Assembly (NCBI RefSeq): GCF_030209575.1
Contig: NZ_JARVRS010000001.1
Span: forward strand, 3,224,001-3,288,000
Length of the DNA: 64,000 nt
Origin: Leifsonia sp. fls2-241-R2A-40a
GTDB taxonomy: Bacteria > Actinomycetota > Actinomycetes > Actinomycetales > Microbacteriaceae
Direction of reading: 5' to 3'
The number at the start of each line of letters is the position of its first letter. The first letter of the stretch is position 1. The notes under the pieces were generated by a model, which did no database searches, had not been told where the DNA came from, and saw only the letters and a program-made list of their open reading frames with translations. Below, one piece after another: positions 16,157 to 27,736 of this stretch. The position numbers and the translations under genes are program-made.

Positions 16157-16990
16157 CTATTCCGAAGGGGATGCCGCCGACGCACTGGATGGCGTGGGCG
16201 TGTCGATCGCGCCCCCGAACCGGCGGTTGCGCCGAAGGTACAGGTCCACCGCATCCCACAGGTCGGTCCGGCTGAAGTCCGGCCACAGCGTGTCGAGGAA
16301 CACCATCTCGGCGTACGCGCTCTGCCAGAGGAGGAAGTTGCTGGTCCGCTGCTCCCCCGAACTGCGCACGAAGAGGTCGACGTCGGGCATGTCCGGGAGG
16401 TAGAGGTGACGCTGGATGGTCTTCTCGCTCACCGCCGACGGCCGCATCCTGCCCGCCGCCACCTCGTCGGCGATGGACCGCACCGCATCGGCGATCTCCG
16501 TCCGGCCGCCGTAGTTGACGCACATGGTCAACGTCAGGACGTCGTTGCCCGCGGTCAGCTGTTCGGCGTACTGCAGCTCCTTGATGACCGACGACCACAG
16601 CCGCGGCTTGCGACCGGCCCAGCGCACACGGACGCCCCACTCGTTGAGCTGGTCCCGCCGTCGGTGCAGCACCTCGCGGTTGAAGCCCATCAGAAAGCGC
16701 ACCTCGTCGGGCGACCGCTTCCAGTTCTCCGTCGAGAACGCGTACACGCTCAGGTGCTTCACTCCGGCCTGGATGGCGCCGGCCACCACATCCAGCAGGG
16801 CCGCCTCCCCGGCGCGGTGTCCCTCGATGCGCGTGAGCCCCTGGCGGTTCGCCCACCGGCCGTTGCCGTCCATGACGATCGCCACGTGCGACGGCACGCT
16901 CCCCGCCGGGAACGCGGGCGGGTAGACCCCGGTCCAGTCGAGCGGGCGGTACTCGACCGCATCCTTGTGCGTGTAGGGCTTGGGACTCAT
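16157..16990 (-). CDS. uppS: Isoprenyl transferase (undecaprenyl diphosphate synthase family)
   Basis: 277 aa cis-prenyltransferase. Conserved regions I to V are visible: [32 protein letters not shown], a central [11 protein letters not shown] and the C-terminal [21 protein letters not shown]. It makes polyprenyl diphosphate for cell-wall lipid carriers. The ATG overlaps the recO stop (ATGA). Confidence 0.96.
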   Translation of the reverse strand: MSPKPYTHKDAVEYRPLDWTGVYPPAFPAGSVPSHVAIVMDGNGRWANRQGLTRIEGHRAGEAALLDVVAGAIQAGVKHLSVYAFSTENWKRSPDEVRFLMGFNREVLHRRRDQLNEWGVRVRWAGRKPRLWSSVIKELQYAEQLTAGNDVLTLTMCVNYGGRTEIADAVRSIADEVAAGRMRPSAVSEKTIQRHLYLPDMPDVDLFVRSSGEQRTSNFLLWQSAYAEMVFLDTLWPDFSRTDLWDAVDLYLRRNRRFGGAIDTPTPSSASAASPSE

Positions 16991-17745
16991 CCACTCGCCT
17001 TCTGGTCGTGGTGCGGCTTCGGTTCGTGCTGGACGTGCTGCAGGGAGCGCAGCCCACGCTCCAGGTGCCACTGGGTGTACGCCGCGACCACGCCGTTCGC
17101 GCGGCTGCGGGTCTGCTCGGACGACGCCTCAACCGTCTCCCAGTCGCCCGACAGCAGCGCACCGAGCAGGGCGATCGTGTCGGAGTCGACCCGCGGGGCG
17201 CCCTGCGGCGCGCAGTTCTCGCAGACGACACCGCCGAGCTGGACGACCACGGCGGTGTGCGGGCCGGGTGTGCCGCAGCGCGAGCAGTCCTGGAAGCTCG
17301 GCGCCCATCCCGCCAGCGACAGCGCGCGCAGCAGGTACGAGTCGAGCGTCAGTCCGGCGCCGTGCTCCCGCCGCGAGAGCGACCGCAAGCCTCCCACCAA
17401 CAGGAGGTACTGCTGCAGCGATGCTTCGGCGTCGGTCAGCCGGTCGGCGGCCTCGACCATCGCGTTCGCGGCGGTGTAGCTCGCGTAGTCGTCGGCGATG
17501 AGGGCGCCGTACGCGCCGATCGACTCGGCCTGGGTGACGACGTCGAGGCTGCGGCCCTCGTACAGCTGTACGTCCGCGACCATGAACGGCTCGAGACGGG
17601 ATCCGAACCGGGATGCCGTGCGCCGCACGCCCTTGGCCACCGCGCGGATCTTGCCGTGCTGCCGGCTGAGCATGGTGACGATGCGGTCGGCTTCCCCCAG
17701 CTTGTGGGTGCGGAGCACGACGGCTTCATCACGGTAGACAGGCAC
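16987..17745 (-). CDS. recO: DNA repair protein RecO
   Basis: 252 aa. The N-terminal OB fold begins [25 protein letters not shown]. The C-terminal helical domain carries a zinc finger (CSRCG..CENC). It mediates RecFOR loading of RecA. The GTG start has GATACT 5 nt upstream, compatible with leaderless transcription of a recO-uppS-DsbA-like operon. Confidence 0.95.
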   Translation of the reverse strand: MPVYRDEAVVLRTHKLGEADRIVTMLSRQHGKIRAVAKGVRRTASRFGSRLEPFMVADVQLYEGRSLDVVTQAESIGAYGALIADDYASYTAANAMVEAADRLTDAEASLQQYLLLVGGLRSLSRREHGAGLTLDSYLLRALSLAGWAPSFQDCSRCGTPGPHTAVVVQLGGVVCENCAPQGAPRVDSDTIALLGALLSGDWETVEASSEQTRSRANGVVAAYTQWHLERGLRSLQHVQHEPKPHHDQKASG

Positions 17746-17750
17746 ACTCC

Positions 17751-17756
17751 AGTATC
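17751..17756 (-). promoter_or_regulatory. Putative -10 (GATACT) of recO
   Basis: GATACT lies 5 nt upstream of the recO GTG. It resembles the other start-proximal hexamers in the window but is the least consensus-like of them. Confidence 0.3.
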
Positions 17757-17834
17757 CCGCGCCCGACTGACAGTAGGGCGGATGCGGAGCTCGCCACGCC
17801 CGGGAGGCTCCACCGCGCGTGATACAAGTGACAG

Positions 17835-18599
17835 GTGAGCACGACCGCCCTGAACATCGGCGCCCTGTCGATCCCGCTGTGGGGCGACCTGATCGCCGTC
17901 GGCATCGGCAGCCTGCAGGGAGCGATGTTCGCCTCCGGCTTCCGCGACCGCCGCCTCGACCTGCTCGGCGTCGCCATCATCGGCGTCGCGACCGGGGTCG
18001 GCGGCGGCCTGCTGCGCGACCTGCTGCTGAACGTCACCCCGGTCGCCCTGCAGTCGAACTGGTATCTCCCGGCCACCGTCGTCGCGGCGCTGCTCGGGAT
18101 GCTGCTGATCCGGCTGTTCCGGCGGCTCGACCCGGTGATCACCTTCCTGGATGCGCTCACGATCGGCCTGTTCGGCGCGATCGGTGCCAGCAAGGCGCTC
18201 GCCCTCGGGCTCCCGGAGGTTCCCGCCGTCTTCGTGGGAGTCGTCGCCGCGGTGGGCGGTTCGATCCTGCGGGACGTCCTGCTGAACCTCCCGATCGCGC
18301 TCATGCACGTCGGCTCGCTCTACGCGGTCGCGGCGGGCGCGGGCACCATCGTGCTCGTCGTGATGATCGACCTCGGCGTTCCGCTGACGATCGCGGCGAT
18401 CGTCTGCGTGATCGTGACGCTCACCATCCGGTTGCTCGCGGTCCGCTTCGGCTGGAGCCTGCCGGAGCAGCGGGAGCTCGGCCGGATCCCGCGTCCACGC
18501 TGGCCCCGGTTCACCCGCGCGCCGAGCGACGCGCGCACCGTCGAGCGCACCGACACGGGCGCGATCCCCCGCTACCGCATCGACAAGCCGGGCGACTGA
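17835..18599 (+). CDS. Trimeric intracellular cation (TRIC) channel family protein (YicG/UPF0126 type)
   Basis: 254 aa, about seven hydrophobic helices arranged as two repeats. Each repeat carries the family glycine-rich motif: [17 protein letters not shown] near residue 55 and [17 protein letters not shown] near residue 140. Bacterial TRIC relatives conduct monovalent cations; substrate here is not certain. The C-terminal ~45 residues are a polar tail. It runs divergently from recO and converges on leuA, with a strong palindrome between. Confidence 0.88.
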   Translation: MSTTALNIGALSIPLWGDLIAVGIGSLQGAMFASGFRDRRLDLLGVAIIGVATGVGGGLLRDLLLNVTPVALQSNWYLPATVVAALLGMLLIRLFRRLDPVITFLDALTIGLFGAIGASKALALGLPEVPAVFVGVVAAVGGSILRDVLLNLPIALMHVGSLYAVAAGAGTIVLVVMIDLGVPLTIAAIVCVIVTLTIRLLAVRFGWSLPEQRELGRIPRPRWPRFTRAPSDARTVERTDTGAIPRYRIDKPGD

Positions 18600-18606
18600 C
18601 CGCCTG

Positions 18607-18658
18607 GTTGACGCAACACGCCGTCCGCGACGAGCGCGAGACGGCGTGTTGCGTCAAC
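18607..18658. terminator. Perfect 19-bp palindrome between convergent genes
   Basis: Arms 18607-18625 (GTTGACGCAACACGCCGTC) and 18640-18658 are perfectly complementary with a 14-nt loop. It lies between the plus-strand TRIC gene stop and the minus-strand leuA stop, a good position for a bidirectional terminator. Its CAACACGCCGT core also occurs in the palindromes flanking the DUF559 gene. Confidence 0.8.
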
Positions 18659-18668
18659 TCGATACGGG

Positions 18669-20510
<1,842 letters not shown>

Positions 20511-20526
<16 letters not shown>

Positions 20527-20552
20527 CAGCTAAGGAGGAGCAGACCGTACAC
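20511..20552 (-). CDS. Leucine leader peptide of leuA
   Basis: 13-codon ORF encoding VYGLLLLSCRDES, with four consecutive leucine codons (CTG CTC CTC CTT), about 70 nt upstream of leuA. The GTG lies 7 nt after a TATTCT hexamer, so the leader is probably translated from a leaderless end. Leader peptides upstream of leuA are known for Actinobacteria. Confidence 0.65.
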
Positions 20553-20559
20553 ACGTGTG

Positions 20560-20565
20560 AGAATA
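20560..20565 (-). promoter_or_regulatory. Putative -10 (TATTCT) of the leuA transcript
   Basis: TATTCT lies 7 nt before the leader GTG. A weak -35 (CTTACA, 20582-20587) is at 16-nt spacing. Confidence 0.5.
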
Positions 20566-20655
20566 CCACGCGCGGTGGAGCTGTAAGCAGCGCGGAGCGA
20601 TGCCGCGACCCCAGCGCCGAGGGAGCCTGCGACCGAGGTAACGGAGCAACGCCTA

Positions 20656-23139
20656 TTACCGCCCCCGCACGAACGTCGCCGCCTGCCGCACCGACAGCTC
20701 CGGCAGGTACGCACGCACCAGCGCGATGCCGATCGCAGGCAGGGCGACCGGGTCCGGGTAGGCCATGATCAGCGGGTGCAGCTCGGGCTGGAACTTCTGC
20801 TTGAACTTGAGCAGCGAACGGAAGCCGTACACCGGCTCCAGCGACGAGCTCAGGTAGCCCAGCAGCCGGTCCATCGTGTCCTTCTCGCCGTCCGGAGTCG
20901 CCGCGGTGTGCGCGAGCGGCGCAGCGGAGAGCGACATGAATTCGATCCCGTCGTCCTTCATCCGCGTCGCCGCTTCGGCGATCAGAAACTCCATCACCCC
21001 GTTGATCGAGTCGGGACGGCGCCGCATGAAGTCGAGCGTCCAGCCGACGACGATGCCGTTGCGGTAGCTGGGGAGCCAACTGGTGACCGCCTCGATGCGC
21101 CCGTCCTCGTCGACTGCCAGCATGAGCCGCACTTCGGGATCGCGCAGCTCGTCGAGCCCGCCGAGGGTGAAGCCCATCTCGGGCAGGTCCTTCTCCGCCA
21201 CCCACTGCTCCGAGATGTCCGACAGCTGCACCGCAGCGGTCAGCGGAAGGGCGGCGAAGCTCGTCCACTCCGAGCGGATGCCCGCGCGCTGCGCGCGGTT
21301 GATCGACGAGCGCACGTCCTGCCACTTCTTGCCCGTCGTCGCCCACAGCTGCGGGCGGATCAGCGTCTCCTCGGCGACGGTCATGGTCGACCAGCCGAGC
21401 CGTTCGAAGAGCGGGCCGAAGTGCGCATCCACGCTGTAGAACACCGGGATCCAGCCGTTGTCGTCGCAGAACCGGGCGAAGCCCTGGATGGCGCCGTCGT
21501 GCGGCCCCGGCGCGCCGAACGGTCCGCCGGTGGTCAGCGCCACCCGGCCCTCCACCCGGTACGCGATCGCGCCGCCTCCCACCGGGTCGAACCAGAAGGA
21601 GTTGCCCGGCCAGGTCGCCATGAACGAGATGGCGTCTCCGCCACCGCGATGCAGCAGCTCGCGAACGTGAGCGGGCTCGCCGGTGCCGCGGCGACGGAGT
21701 CCGCGGCCGAGCATGGCGGGGATGGCGCCCACGATCGCGACGATCCAGAACACGGTTCCGATGTTGTGGTAGACGATCGTGGCGAGGGGCGTCGTCGGCA
21801 AGTACTCCGCCGGCTCGCGTCGCAGGAAGCTCACCGGGACGAACCGCTCGAGGACGTCGTTGAGCAGGTCCCCGACCTCGATCGGCCGGGTGAAGCCGGT
21901 GTCCTTCTGCAGCCAGCCCACCAGGATGTACAGCCCGACGAGACCCACACCGGTTCCCAGGACGAGGAGCACGTAGCGACGCACCGCGCGGGCCGTCGGC
22001 ATGACGCTGAAGTGCCTGCGGAACACGACGAGCAGCACCGCCATCGCCAGCGGCACCAGCGTCGAGAGGGCCAGGATGACCGTCACCTCCCAATACCGCG
22101 GCGAGACGGCCGGACGGGCGGAGGCGATCGGCAGGATGCCGTAGTAGAGCGCCGAGAGCAGCGCCAGAAGGCCGTTCACCGACACCGCCAGCCACACCGC
22201 GAAGCGCCGGCCGCGCAGCAGGCCGTAAGCCGCGACGAGCAGGAGGAGCAGCGGCAGCACCGACAGGAGCACCGGTCCGAGTCCGTTGATCCGTTCGAGC
22301 GTGAGGTCGCGGAAGCACGCCCGCGTGACCGCGAAAGCCTGGCAGCGCTCCACCACCGACGTGGCGCTCGGCGCCTCATTGCTGAACAGCAGGCCGATCG
22401 GTGACAGCATCCCGTACCGGGTGGAGCCGAGCAGACCGATGACCGGTCCCAGCGCCGTGATGGTGAGCGCGGAGGCGAGCAGCACCCGGACCTCGTGGTG
22501 GGAGCTGCGCAGCCATCCGCCGGCGACGCGTCCCTGCCGCAGCAGCGGGCCGAGCGCGAGGCCGGTCAGCACCGCGATCAGCCGGTACAGGTCGGACGGC
22601 AGCCCCGAGTAGAGCAGGTACATGATGGCGACCAGCAGCGTGATGACCCGGATGCGCCGCCGCCACAGCGTTCCGGCGAACGCACTAGCGGTCATGATCG
22701 TTCCGCCGATCGCGGTGAACGCATCCAGCACCAGCAGGCCGTGGACGTTGCGCGCCCAGAGCTCGCCGACGTTGTTCGCGACCACCTGCACGAGCACGCC
22801 CACGACGATGCCGACCGCGGCGGTCCCGAAGAAGGCCAGCATCGTGCGCCACGTGCCCATGAGCCGTTCCGACGCGCCGACGAGCACCACGCTGAGCACC
22901 AGCACGACGATCAGCTCGAGGAGGTCGTCGGTGAACAGGACCGCGGTGAACGGCGACCACCAGTGCCCGTCCAGCAGCTGTACGGCGCCGGCGCCCAGCC
23001 AGCCGCGGAGGGGACGGTGCGGGCCGCGGATCGGGCCGGTCGCGAGCGCCAGCACCAGGATGAGCAGGGTCACCGCGGTGGTGAAGGGATGCTGCGCGAC
23101 GAGCCGTCCGGCGCGGCGGAGGACAGCGACCGGCTTCAC
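20656..23139 (-). CDS. Aminoacyl-phosphatidylglycerol synthase-like protein (DUF2156, MprF-type)
   Basis: 827 aa. The N-terminal ~530 residues hold many hydrophobic helices; the C-terminal ~300 residues form the DUF2156/GNAT-like catalytic domain (GGDAISFMATWPGNSFWFDPVGGG, INGVMEFLIAEAATRMKDDGIEFMSLSAAPLA, FRSLLKFKQKFQPELHP). Such enzymes transfer an amino acid from tRNA to phosphatidylglycerol, changing membrane charge. The GTG overlaps the stop of the upstream esterase gene (GTGA). In Corynebacterium a similar pair makes and hydrolyses alanyl-PG, so alanine or lysine are candidate amino acids; sequence alone does not decide. Confidence 0.85.
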   Translation of the reverse strand: MKPVAVLRRAGRLVAQHPFTTAVTLLILVLALATGPIRGPHRPLRGWLGAGAVQLLDGHWWSPFTAVLFTDDLLELIVVLVLSVVLVGASERLMGTWRTMLAFFGTAAVGIVVGVLVQVVANNVGELWARNVHGLLVLDAFTAIGGTIMTASAFAGTLWRRRIRVITLLVAIMYLLYSGLPSDLYRLIAVLTGLALGPLLRQGRVAGGWLRSSHHEVRVLLASALTITALGPVIGLLGSTRYGMLSPIGLLFSNEAPSATSVVERCQAFAVTRACFRDLTLERINGLGPVLLSVLPLLLLLVAAYGLLRGRRFAVWLAVSVNGLLALLSALYYGILPIASARPAVSPRYWEVTVILALSTLVPLAMAVLLVVFRRHFSVMPTARAVRRYVLLVLGTGVGLVGLYILVGWLQKDTGFTRPIEVGDLLNDVLERFVPVSFLRREPAEYLPTTPLATIVYHNIGTVFWIVAIVGAIPAMLGRGLRRRGTGEPAHVRELLHRGGGDAISFMATWPGNSFWFDPVGGGAIAYRVEGRVALTTGGPFGAPGPHDGAIQGFARFCDDNGWIPVFYSVDAHFGPLFERLGWSTMTVAEETLIRPQLWATTGKKWQDVRSSINRAQRAGIRSEWTSFAALPLTAAVQLSDISEQWVAEKDLPEMGFTLGGLDELRDPEVRLMLAVDEDGRIEAVTSWLPSYRNGIVVGWTLDFMRRRPDSINGVMEFLIAEAATRMKDDGIEFMSLSAAPLAHTAATPDGEKDTMDRLLGYLSSSLEPVYGFRSLLKFKQKFQPELHPLIMAYPDPVALPAIGIALVRAYLPELSVRQAATFVRGR

Positions 23140-24461
23140 GAGCCCAGCCCCAGCTGCGGCGCGATGAGCGGGAACCCGTGCGCCAGCACGTACCGCACGG
23201 TCTTCCAATCGTGGGCGGTGCCGGGCGAGCTCAACAGGTAGGCGTGCACGCGCGCCTGCTCCGCCTCCCGGTACAGCGTCCGCGCGAACCCGCTGTACTT
23301 GGCGTCGTTCGCTCCGGCGCCGAACACCATGACCGAATCGCGGTAGGGCGCGTGGGCCTTCAGGAGCGCGGACGGCTGCGCCTGCTCGTACGCCTGCTTC
23401 GAGCCGCCGAATCCCGTACTGATGGTCAGGGCCTCATTCCCCAGCGTCGGTCCGAGCTCGCTGGAGGACGCCAGCGCCGAGCCGAACAGGTCGGGGCGCC
23501 CGGTGGCGAACTGCACCGCGCAGGTCGCTCCCTGCGAGTATCCGAAGACGCCCCATCCCGCCGGGTCGCTGCTCACGCGCAGGTTCGAGCGCACCCAGTT
23601 CCGCACATCGGTCAGCAGGTAGGTCGCCGAATCGCCGTAATCGCGGGAATCGACGCACATCGGGTTGCGGCCCGGTCCGCCGAGTTGATCCGGAGCGACC
23701 ACGATCGGCGCGTAGCCGTCGTGCTTCGCGGCGAACGCATCCATCACGGCGGCCACACGGCCCGCGGTGAACATGTCCGCGGGAGCTCCCGGCTGTCCGG
23801 ACAGCGCGTAGAGCACCGGCAGGGCCGGTGGATTCGCGGTCAGCGCGACCGGAGGCAGGTAGACGACCGCCTTGCGCGCGGGGAACCGGGACTCGGTGGC
23901 CGGGATGCGGACAGTGCCTACCTCGCCCTTCGCGGGGAGGGTCGCGGGCGGGTCGGCGGGTGCCGGGTCGGCGGGTGCCGGGTCGGCCGTCGCGCGCCAG
24001 TCGGTCCCCGCGACGACCTCGCCACGCTCGGAGTGCAGCTGGAGCGCCCCGTACGGCACGACGCCGAGCACGTCGTTTCCGTTGCGGTACGCGCCGAAGT
24101 CCGCGTTGATCCCGCAGAAGGCCGCTGCCAGGAACACCGGGATGCTGAAAGCCGCGATCACCTTCCGCCACCAGCGGGAGCGGAACAGATTTGCGATAGC
24201 CAGGCTCACACTCCCGAAGCCGAGCGCCGTCCACAGCGTCGTCACCGGTGTCAGGGCGACACCGAAGAGATCGAGGACATCGGTGCAGAGCCACACGACG
24301 AACCAGCCGAGCAGTCCTCCGGCCACCGCAGCCGTCAGCCCGGCGAGCGTCCGCCGCCACGTGGGACGGATCAGGAGGTACAGCACGAGAGCCCCGGCCA
24401 GGACGTCCAGTGTGATGAGGAACGGCGGCTTGTCGATCCTCAGCGTCAGCAGCCAGTTCAG
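23136..24461 (-). CDS. Membrane-anchored esterase-fold protein (candidate aminoacyl-PG hydrolase)
   Basis: 441 aa. Four N-terminal helices are followed by an exported alpha/beta hydrolase domain of the esterase D/antigen 85-like type: AVVYLPP, PVLYALSGQPG, nucleophile elbow VFGYSQGATCAVQF (GYSQG), and a late histidine in SPGTAHDWKTVRYVL. It is coupled to the MprF-like gene. No ATG/GTG/TTG precedes the conserved start; the best fit is a CTG at 24461 with AGAGG 7 nt upstream, which is unusual. A longer form from an upstream GTG cannot be excluded. Confidence 0.75.
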   Translation of the reverse strand: MNWLLTLRIDKPPFLITLDVLAGALVLYLLIRPTWRRTLAGLTAAVAGGLLGWFVVWLCTDVLDLFGVALTPVTTLWTALGFGSVSLAIANLFRSRWWRKVIAAFSIPVFLAAAFCGINADFGAYRNGNDVLGVVPYGALQLHSERGEVVAGTDWRATADPAPADPAPADPPATLPAKGEVGTVRIPATESRFPARKAVVYLPPVALTANPPALPVLYALSGQPGAPADMFTAGRVAAVMDAFAAKHDGYAPIVVAPDQLGGPGRNPMCVDSRDYGDSATYLLTDVRNWVRSNLRVSSDPAGWGVFGYSQGATCAVQFATGRPDLFGSALASSSELGPTLGNEALTISTGFGGSKQAYEQAQPSALLKAHAPYRDSVMVFGAGANDAKYSGFARTLYREAEQARVHAYLLSSPGTAHDWKTVRYVLAHGFPLIAPQLGLGS

Positions 24462-24576
24462 GGGTGGTCCTCTCGCGGTCGGGGCGTCGCGCTGTAGGAG
24501 CGGACAGTTGATTATTCCGGGTTCAGTTCGTCGATCCCTGAGGCTCACTGAGAGTTCAGCTAAGCAACAGGAAGCG

Positions 24577-26022
24577 CTACTCGACCGACAGCGCTGCCAC
24601 AGGCGACACACGGGTGGCCCGGCGGGTCGGCGCAACCGCGGCGAGCACTGCGAGGGTGGCGGCTCCGACCAGGATGCACACCAGGAAGGGCCACGGAAGC
24701 GCGGGCACCAGCAGGCCGCCGCCGGGGATGGAGCCGAGCAGCGCCTGGGCCCCGATCCACCCGTAGGCGGTTCCCAGGATGAGCCCAGTCAGCACCGAGG
24801 CCACGGTCAGCTGAACGCTCTCGGCGAGAACCATCCGGCGCACCTGGGCGGCGCTGAAGCCGAGCGCGCGGAGCAGCCCGAGCTCGCGTCCGCGCTGCAG
24901 AACACTCAGCGAGAGGGTGTTGACCACGCCGCACGCGGCGATGACGGCGGAGAACCCGACCAGCACGGTGAACACGGCGAGCGTGCCGCCGATCACCCCG
25001 TCGGCGCCTTCGTACATCCCCGGTTCGCGCGCAGCCGCATCCCGGATCAGCTGCTGCCAGGTCGACGCCGCGACCACGAACATCGTGATCAGCGTCACGC
25101 CGATGACCAGACCGATCGCCGTCCGCGAGCTGCGCTCCGGGTTGCGCACAGCGTTGGCGGCGGCGAGCCGGCCTGCGGCGCCGCGGCCGAGGAGCAGACC
25201 GACCGCGCGGAGGACGGCGGGCAGGAAGAACGGTGCAGCGAGGATGATCCCCGTGAACGAGAGGATGCCGCCGGGCAGCGCTATCAGCACGCCGTACGGC
25301 GAGAGGGTGGCGAGGGTGGCGCTCAGCGCGGCGAACGCGCCGAGCCCGAGGAGGAGGCCGAGGATGAGCAGCGCAGTCCCTGCGATCAGGAGGAGCAGCG
25401 AGACGACCAGACGGCCACGGCTCCGCACCGCGCGGGCCGGGCGTTCCTCCGCCGCACCGAGCGCCTGCATCGGCGTCACCGAGAGCACCCGGCGACTGCC
25501 CACCCAGGATGCGAGCCACGTGGTGAGCACGACGGCGACCGCGGGCGGGACCATCTCGACGCTGAGAACCGGATACGACGCCTCGGGCAGGACACCTGTC
25601 GCGACCAGCAGCCGCACGGCCACCAGCGCGAGCACGGCGGCGATCGCACCGCCCACTGCCGCGCCGATCAGTCCGACGGCGAGTCCTTCGCTCGCCACGG
25701 AACGCCGCTGGGTCCGGGCGCTGGACCCGATGAGGCGGAGCAGGGCGATCGTGCGCGTGCGTCCGGCGATGACCGTCGCGAAGGTGTTCGTGGTGACGAT
25801 CGCGCCGACGTAGACCGCGACGACGAAGAAGATGCCGGCCACGACGGTCAGGGCGATCTGCACGCTGCCGTGCTCCCCCATCGACGATGCGCCGATGTAG
25901 GCGCCCAGGACGTTCACTCCGCCGACCAGCGCCACACCGAAAGCGGAGCTCAGCCCCGCGACGAGGATGCCCGCCCGATGGTCGCGGGCGTTCGCGCGGA
26001 AGGCCGAGAACGGCCGGCTCAC
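24577..26022 (-). CDS. ABC transporter permease, FtsX/MacB type
   Basis: 481 aa, about eight to ten helices, with two FtsX-like modules and no large periplasmic MacB domain. RTRTIALLRLIGSSARTQRRSV and GRELGLLRALGFSAAQVRRMVLAES are the duplicated cytosolic coupling segments. The C-terminal APTRRATRVSPVAALSVE is typical of this family. It overlaps the ATPase gene (GTGA). Together they form an exporter or mechanotransmission module, probably controlled by the adjacent two-component system. Confidence 0.9.
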   Translation of the reverse strand: MSRPFSAFRANARDHRAGILVAGLSSAFGVALVGGVNVLGAYIGASSMGEHGSVQIALTVVAGIFFVVAVYVGAIVTTNTFATVIAGRTRTIALLRLIGSSARTQRRSVASEGLAVGLIGAAVGGAIAAVLALVAVRLLVATGVLPEASYPVLSVEMVPPAVAVVLTTWLASWVGSRRVLSVTPMQALGAAEERPARAVRSRGRLVVSLLLLIAGTALLILGLLLGLGAFAALSATLATLSPYGVLIALPGGILSFTGIILAAPFFLPAVLRAVGLLLGRGAAGRLAAANAVRNPERSSRTAIGLVIGVTLITMFVVAASTWQQLIRDAAAREPGMYEGADGVIGGTLAVFTVLVGFSAVIAACGVVNTLSLSVLQRGRELGLLRALGFSAAQVRRMVLAESVQLTVASVLTGLILGTAYGWIGAQALLGSIPGGGLLVPALPWPFLVCILVGAATLAVLAAVAPTRRATRVSPVAALSVE

Positions 26023-26774
26023 GCGCGCGCCTCCATCCCGAGCATGAAGGCGGAGATCTCCTCGGCGGTGGAGCTCCCCCGCTCGGCCGCGACGCGTCCG
26101 TCGGCGAGGAAAACGATGTGGTCGGCGTAGCTCGCCGCGACCGGGTCGTGAGTGACCATGGCGATGCTCTGCCCGAACGCGCGCGACGCCTCCTGCAGGA
26201 CGGCGAGCACCTCGCGACCGGTGCGCGAGTCGAGGTTGCCGGTCGGCTCGTCGGCGAACACGAGGTCCGGGCGGGTGGCCAGGGCGCGGACGATGGCGGC
26301 GCGCTGCTGCTGGCCTCCGGACAGCTCGTGCGGTCGATGGGTCAGCCGGTCGCGCAGGCCGAGGGTGTCGACGAGGTGGTCGATCCACTCGTTCTGCTCG
26401 CGCGTCGGGCGGCGCCCATCCAACTCGAAGGGAAGCAGGATGTTGCCCCGCACATCCAGCGTCGGCACCAGGTTGAACGACTGGAACACGAACCCGACCC
26501 GTCGGCGACGCAGCAGGGTGAGCTCGGCATCCCCGAGGTGCGTGATCTCCGTGTCGCCCAGGAACACGCGACCGGCGGTCACCGAGTCGAGGCCCGCCAT
26601 CACGTGCATCAGCGTCGACTTGCCGGACCCGCTCGGCCCCATGATCGCGGTGAAGCGACCGGCGGGGATGCCGAGCGTCACGCCGTCCAGGGCGTTCACC
26701 CGCCCCGCGCCGGTGCCGTAGGTCTTCGTGGCCGTTTCGACGCGGGCCACCGTATCGGTGAGAGTCAGCTCCAT
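26019..26774 (-). CDS. ABC transporter ATP-binding protein, MacB/LolD type
   Basis: 251 aa. Walker [11 protein letters not shown]-loop [19 protein letters not shown], signature [15 protein letters not shown], Walker [14 protein letters not shown] and H-loop VTHDP are all intact. It pairs with the FtsX-type permease downstream. The ATG at 26774 has TAGCGT 7 nt upstream, which supports a leaderless transcript and this start over the longer open frame. Confidence 0.92.
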   Translation of the reverse strand: MELTLTDTVARVETATKTYGTGAGRVNALDGVTLGIPAGRFTAIMGPSGSGKSTLMHVMAGLDSVTAGRVFLGDTEITHLGDAELTLLRRRRVGFVFQSFNLVPTLDVRGNILLPFELDGRRPTREQNEWIDHLVDTLGLRDRLTHRPHELSGGQQQRAAIVRALATRPDLVFADEPTGNLDSRTGREVLAVLQEASRAFGQSIAMVTHDPVAASYADHIVFLADGRVAAERGSSTAEEISAFMLGMEARA

Positions 26775-26781
26775 GCCCTCC

Positions 26782-26787
26782 ACGCTA
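26782..26787 (-). promoter_or_regulatory. Putative -10 (TAGCGT) of the MacB/FtsX-type operon
   Basis: TAGCGT lies 7 nt upstream of the ATG at 26774. The region further upstream contains a 14-bp direct repeat that could bind a regulator. Confidence 0.4.
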
Positions 26788-26908
26788 GGGACGCGATGTC
26801 GCGGCCGGATCGGGCGACGGACCGATCCTGTGTCCTCCCTGAGGATGACGTGGGCGCGGGGCTGCTCGGGTGGGATGCGGCCCACCACCCTCCTCACCTG
26901 GCTGCCAG

Positions 26909-26972
26909 CGTCGGAGATCCGGCCGCGCACGGCCCGCATCTCCATCCGCACCGCGGTACGTCGGAGATCCGG
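26909..26972. repeat. 14-bp direct repeat, 50-bp period
   Basis: CGTCGGAGATCCGG occurs at 26909-26922 and again at 26959-26972, in the 245-bp gap between the response regulator stop and the ABC ATPase start. It is a candidate regulator-binding pair, possibly for the adjacent NarL-type regulator. Confidence 0.5.
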
Positions 26973-27019
26973 AGCCCTTCGTCCGACGGAAGCGCGCCCA
27001 ACTCCGACGGATCGCGCCG

Positions 27020-27736
27020 CTACTCCGCGGCCGTCAGGCCGTGCTCGAAGGCGTAGACCACCATCTGCACGCGGTCGCGCAGGCCCAGCTTGGCGAGGAT
27101 GCGCGAGATGTGCGTCTTCACGGTCGCCTCGCTCAGGAACTCCGACCCGGCGATCTCCGCGTTGCTCAGGCCGCGCGCGGCGAGGACGAAGATCTCCCGC
27201 TCGCGCGAGGTGAGGGAGGCGAACTCGGGCGGCTCGGGACGGGGCGGCTGAGCCGACGAGAAGTACTCGAAGAGCTCCCGGGTCGCGCCCGCAGCGATCA
27301 CCGCGCTGCCCGCATGGACCGTACGGATCGCCGCCAGCAGGAACTCGGGCTCCGCATCCTTCAGCACGAACCCGCTGGCCCCGCCGCGGATCGCGCGCGC
27401 TGCCGCTTCATCGAGATCGAATGTGGTCAGCACGACGATGCGCGGCGCGGTCCGGCCGGCGCGCTCGGCGTCGGCGATGATCGCGCTCGTGGCGGCGATG
27501 CCGTCCATCACGGGCATCCGGATGTCCATCAGCACCACGTCCGGCCGGGTCTCTGCGGCCAGCCGCACGCCCTCCTGGCCGTTGCCCGCCTCGCCCGCGA
27601 ACTCGAGGTCGTCCTGCGAGCTCAGCAGCATCCGGACTCCCGCGCGGAACAGCGGCTGGTCGTCGACCAGCAGCACCCGGATCCGGCCCACCTCGGTGAC
27701 CGCTCCGGCCACACCTGCGTCCGTTCCGCCGCTCAT
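27020..27736 (-). CDS. Two-component response regulator, NarL/FixJ family
   Basis: 238 aa. The receiver domain has acidic residues in LLVDDQPLF, the phosphoacceptor aspartate in VVLMDIRMPVMDG, a conserved Thr in VLTTFD and Lys in FVLKDAEP. The C-terminal LuxR-type helix-turn-helix shows LTSREREIFVLAARGLSNAEIA..SEATVKTHISRILAKLGLRDR. It overlaps the sensor kinase gene by 4 nt (ATGA). The neighbouring MacB/FtsX-type transporter is the likeliest target. Confidence 0.95.
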   Translation of the reverse strand: MSGGTDAGVAGAVTEVGRIRVLLVDDQPLFRAGVRMLLSSQDDLEFAGEAGNGQEGVRLAAETRPDVVLMDIRMPVMDGIAATSAIIADAERAGRTAPRIVVLTTFDLDEAAARAIRGGASGFVLKDAEPEFLLAAIRTVHAGSAVIAAGATRELFEYFSSAQPPRPEPPEFASLTSREREIFVLAARGLSNAEIAGSEFLSEATVKTHISRILAKLGLRDRVQMVVYAFEHGLTAAE

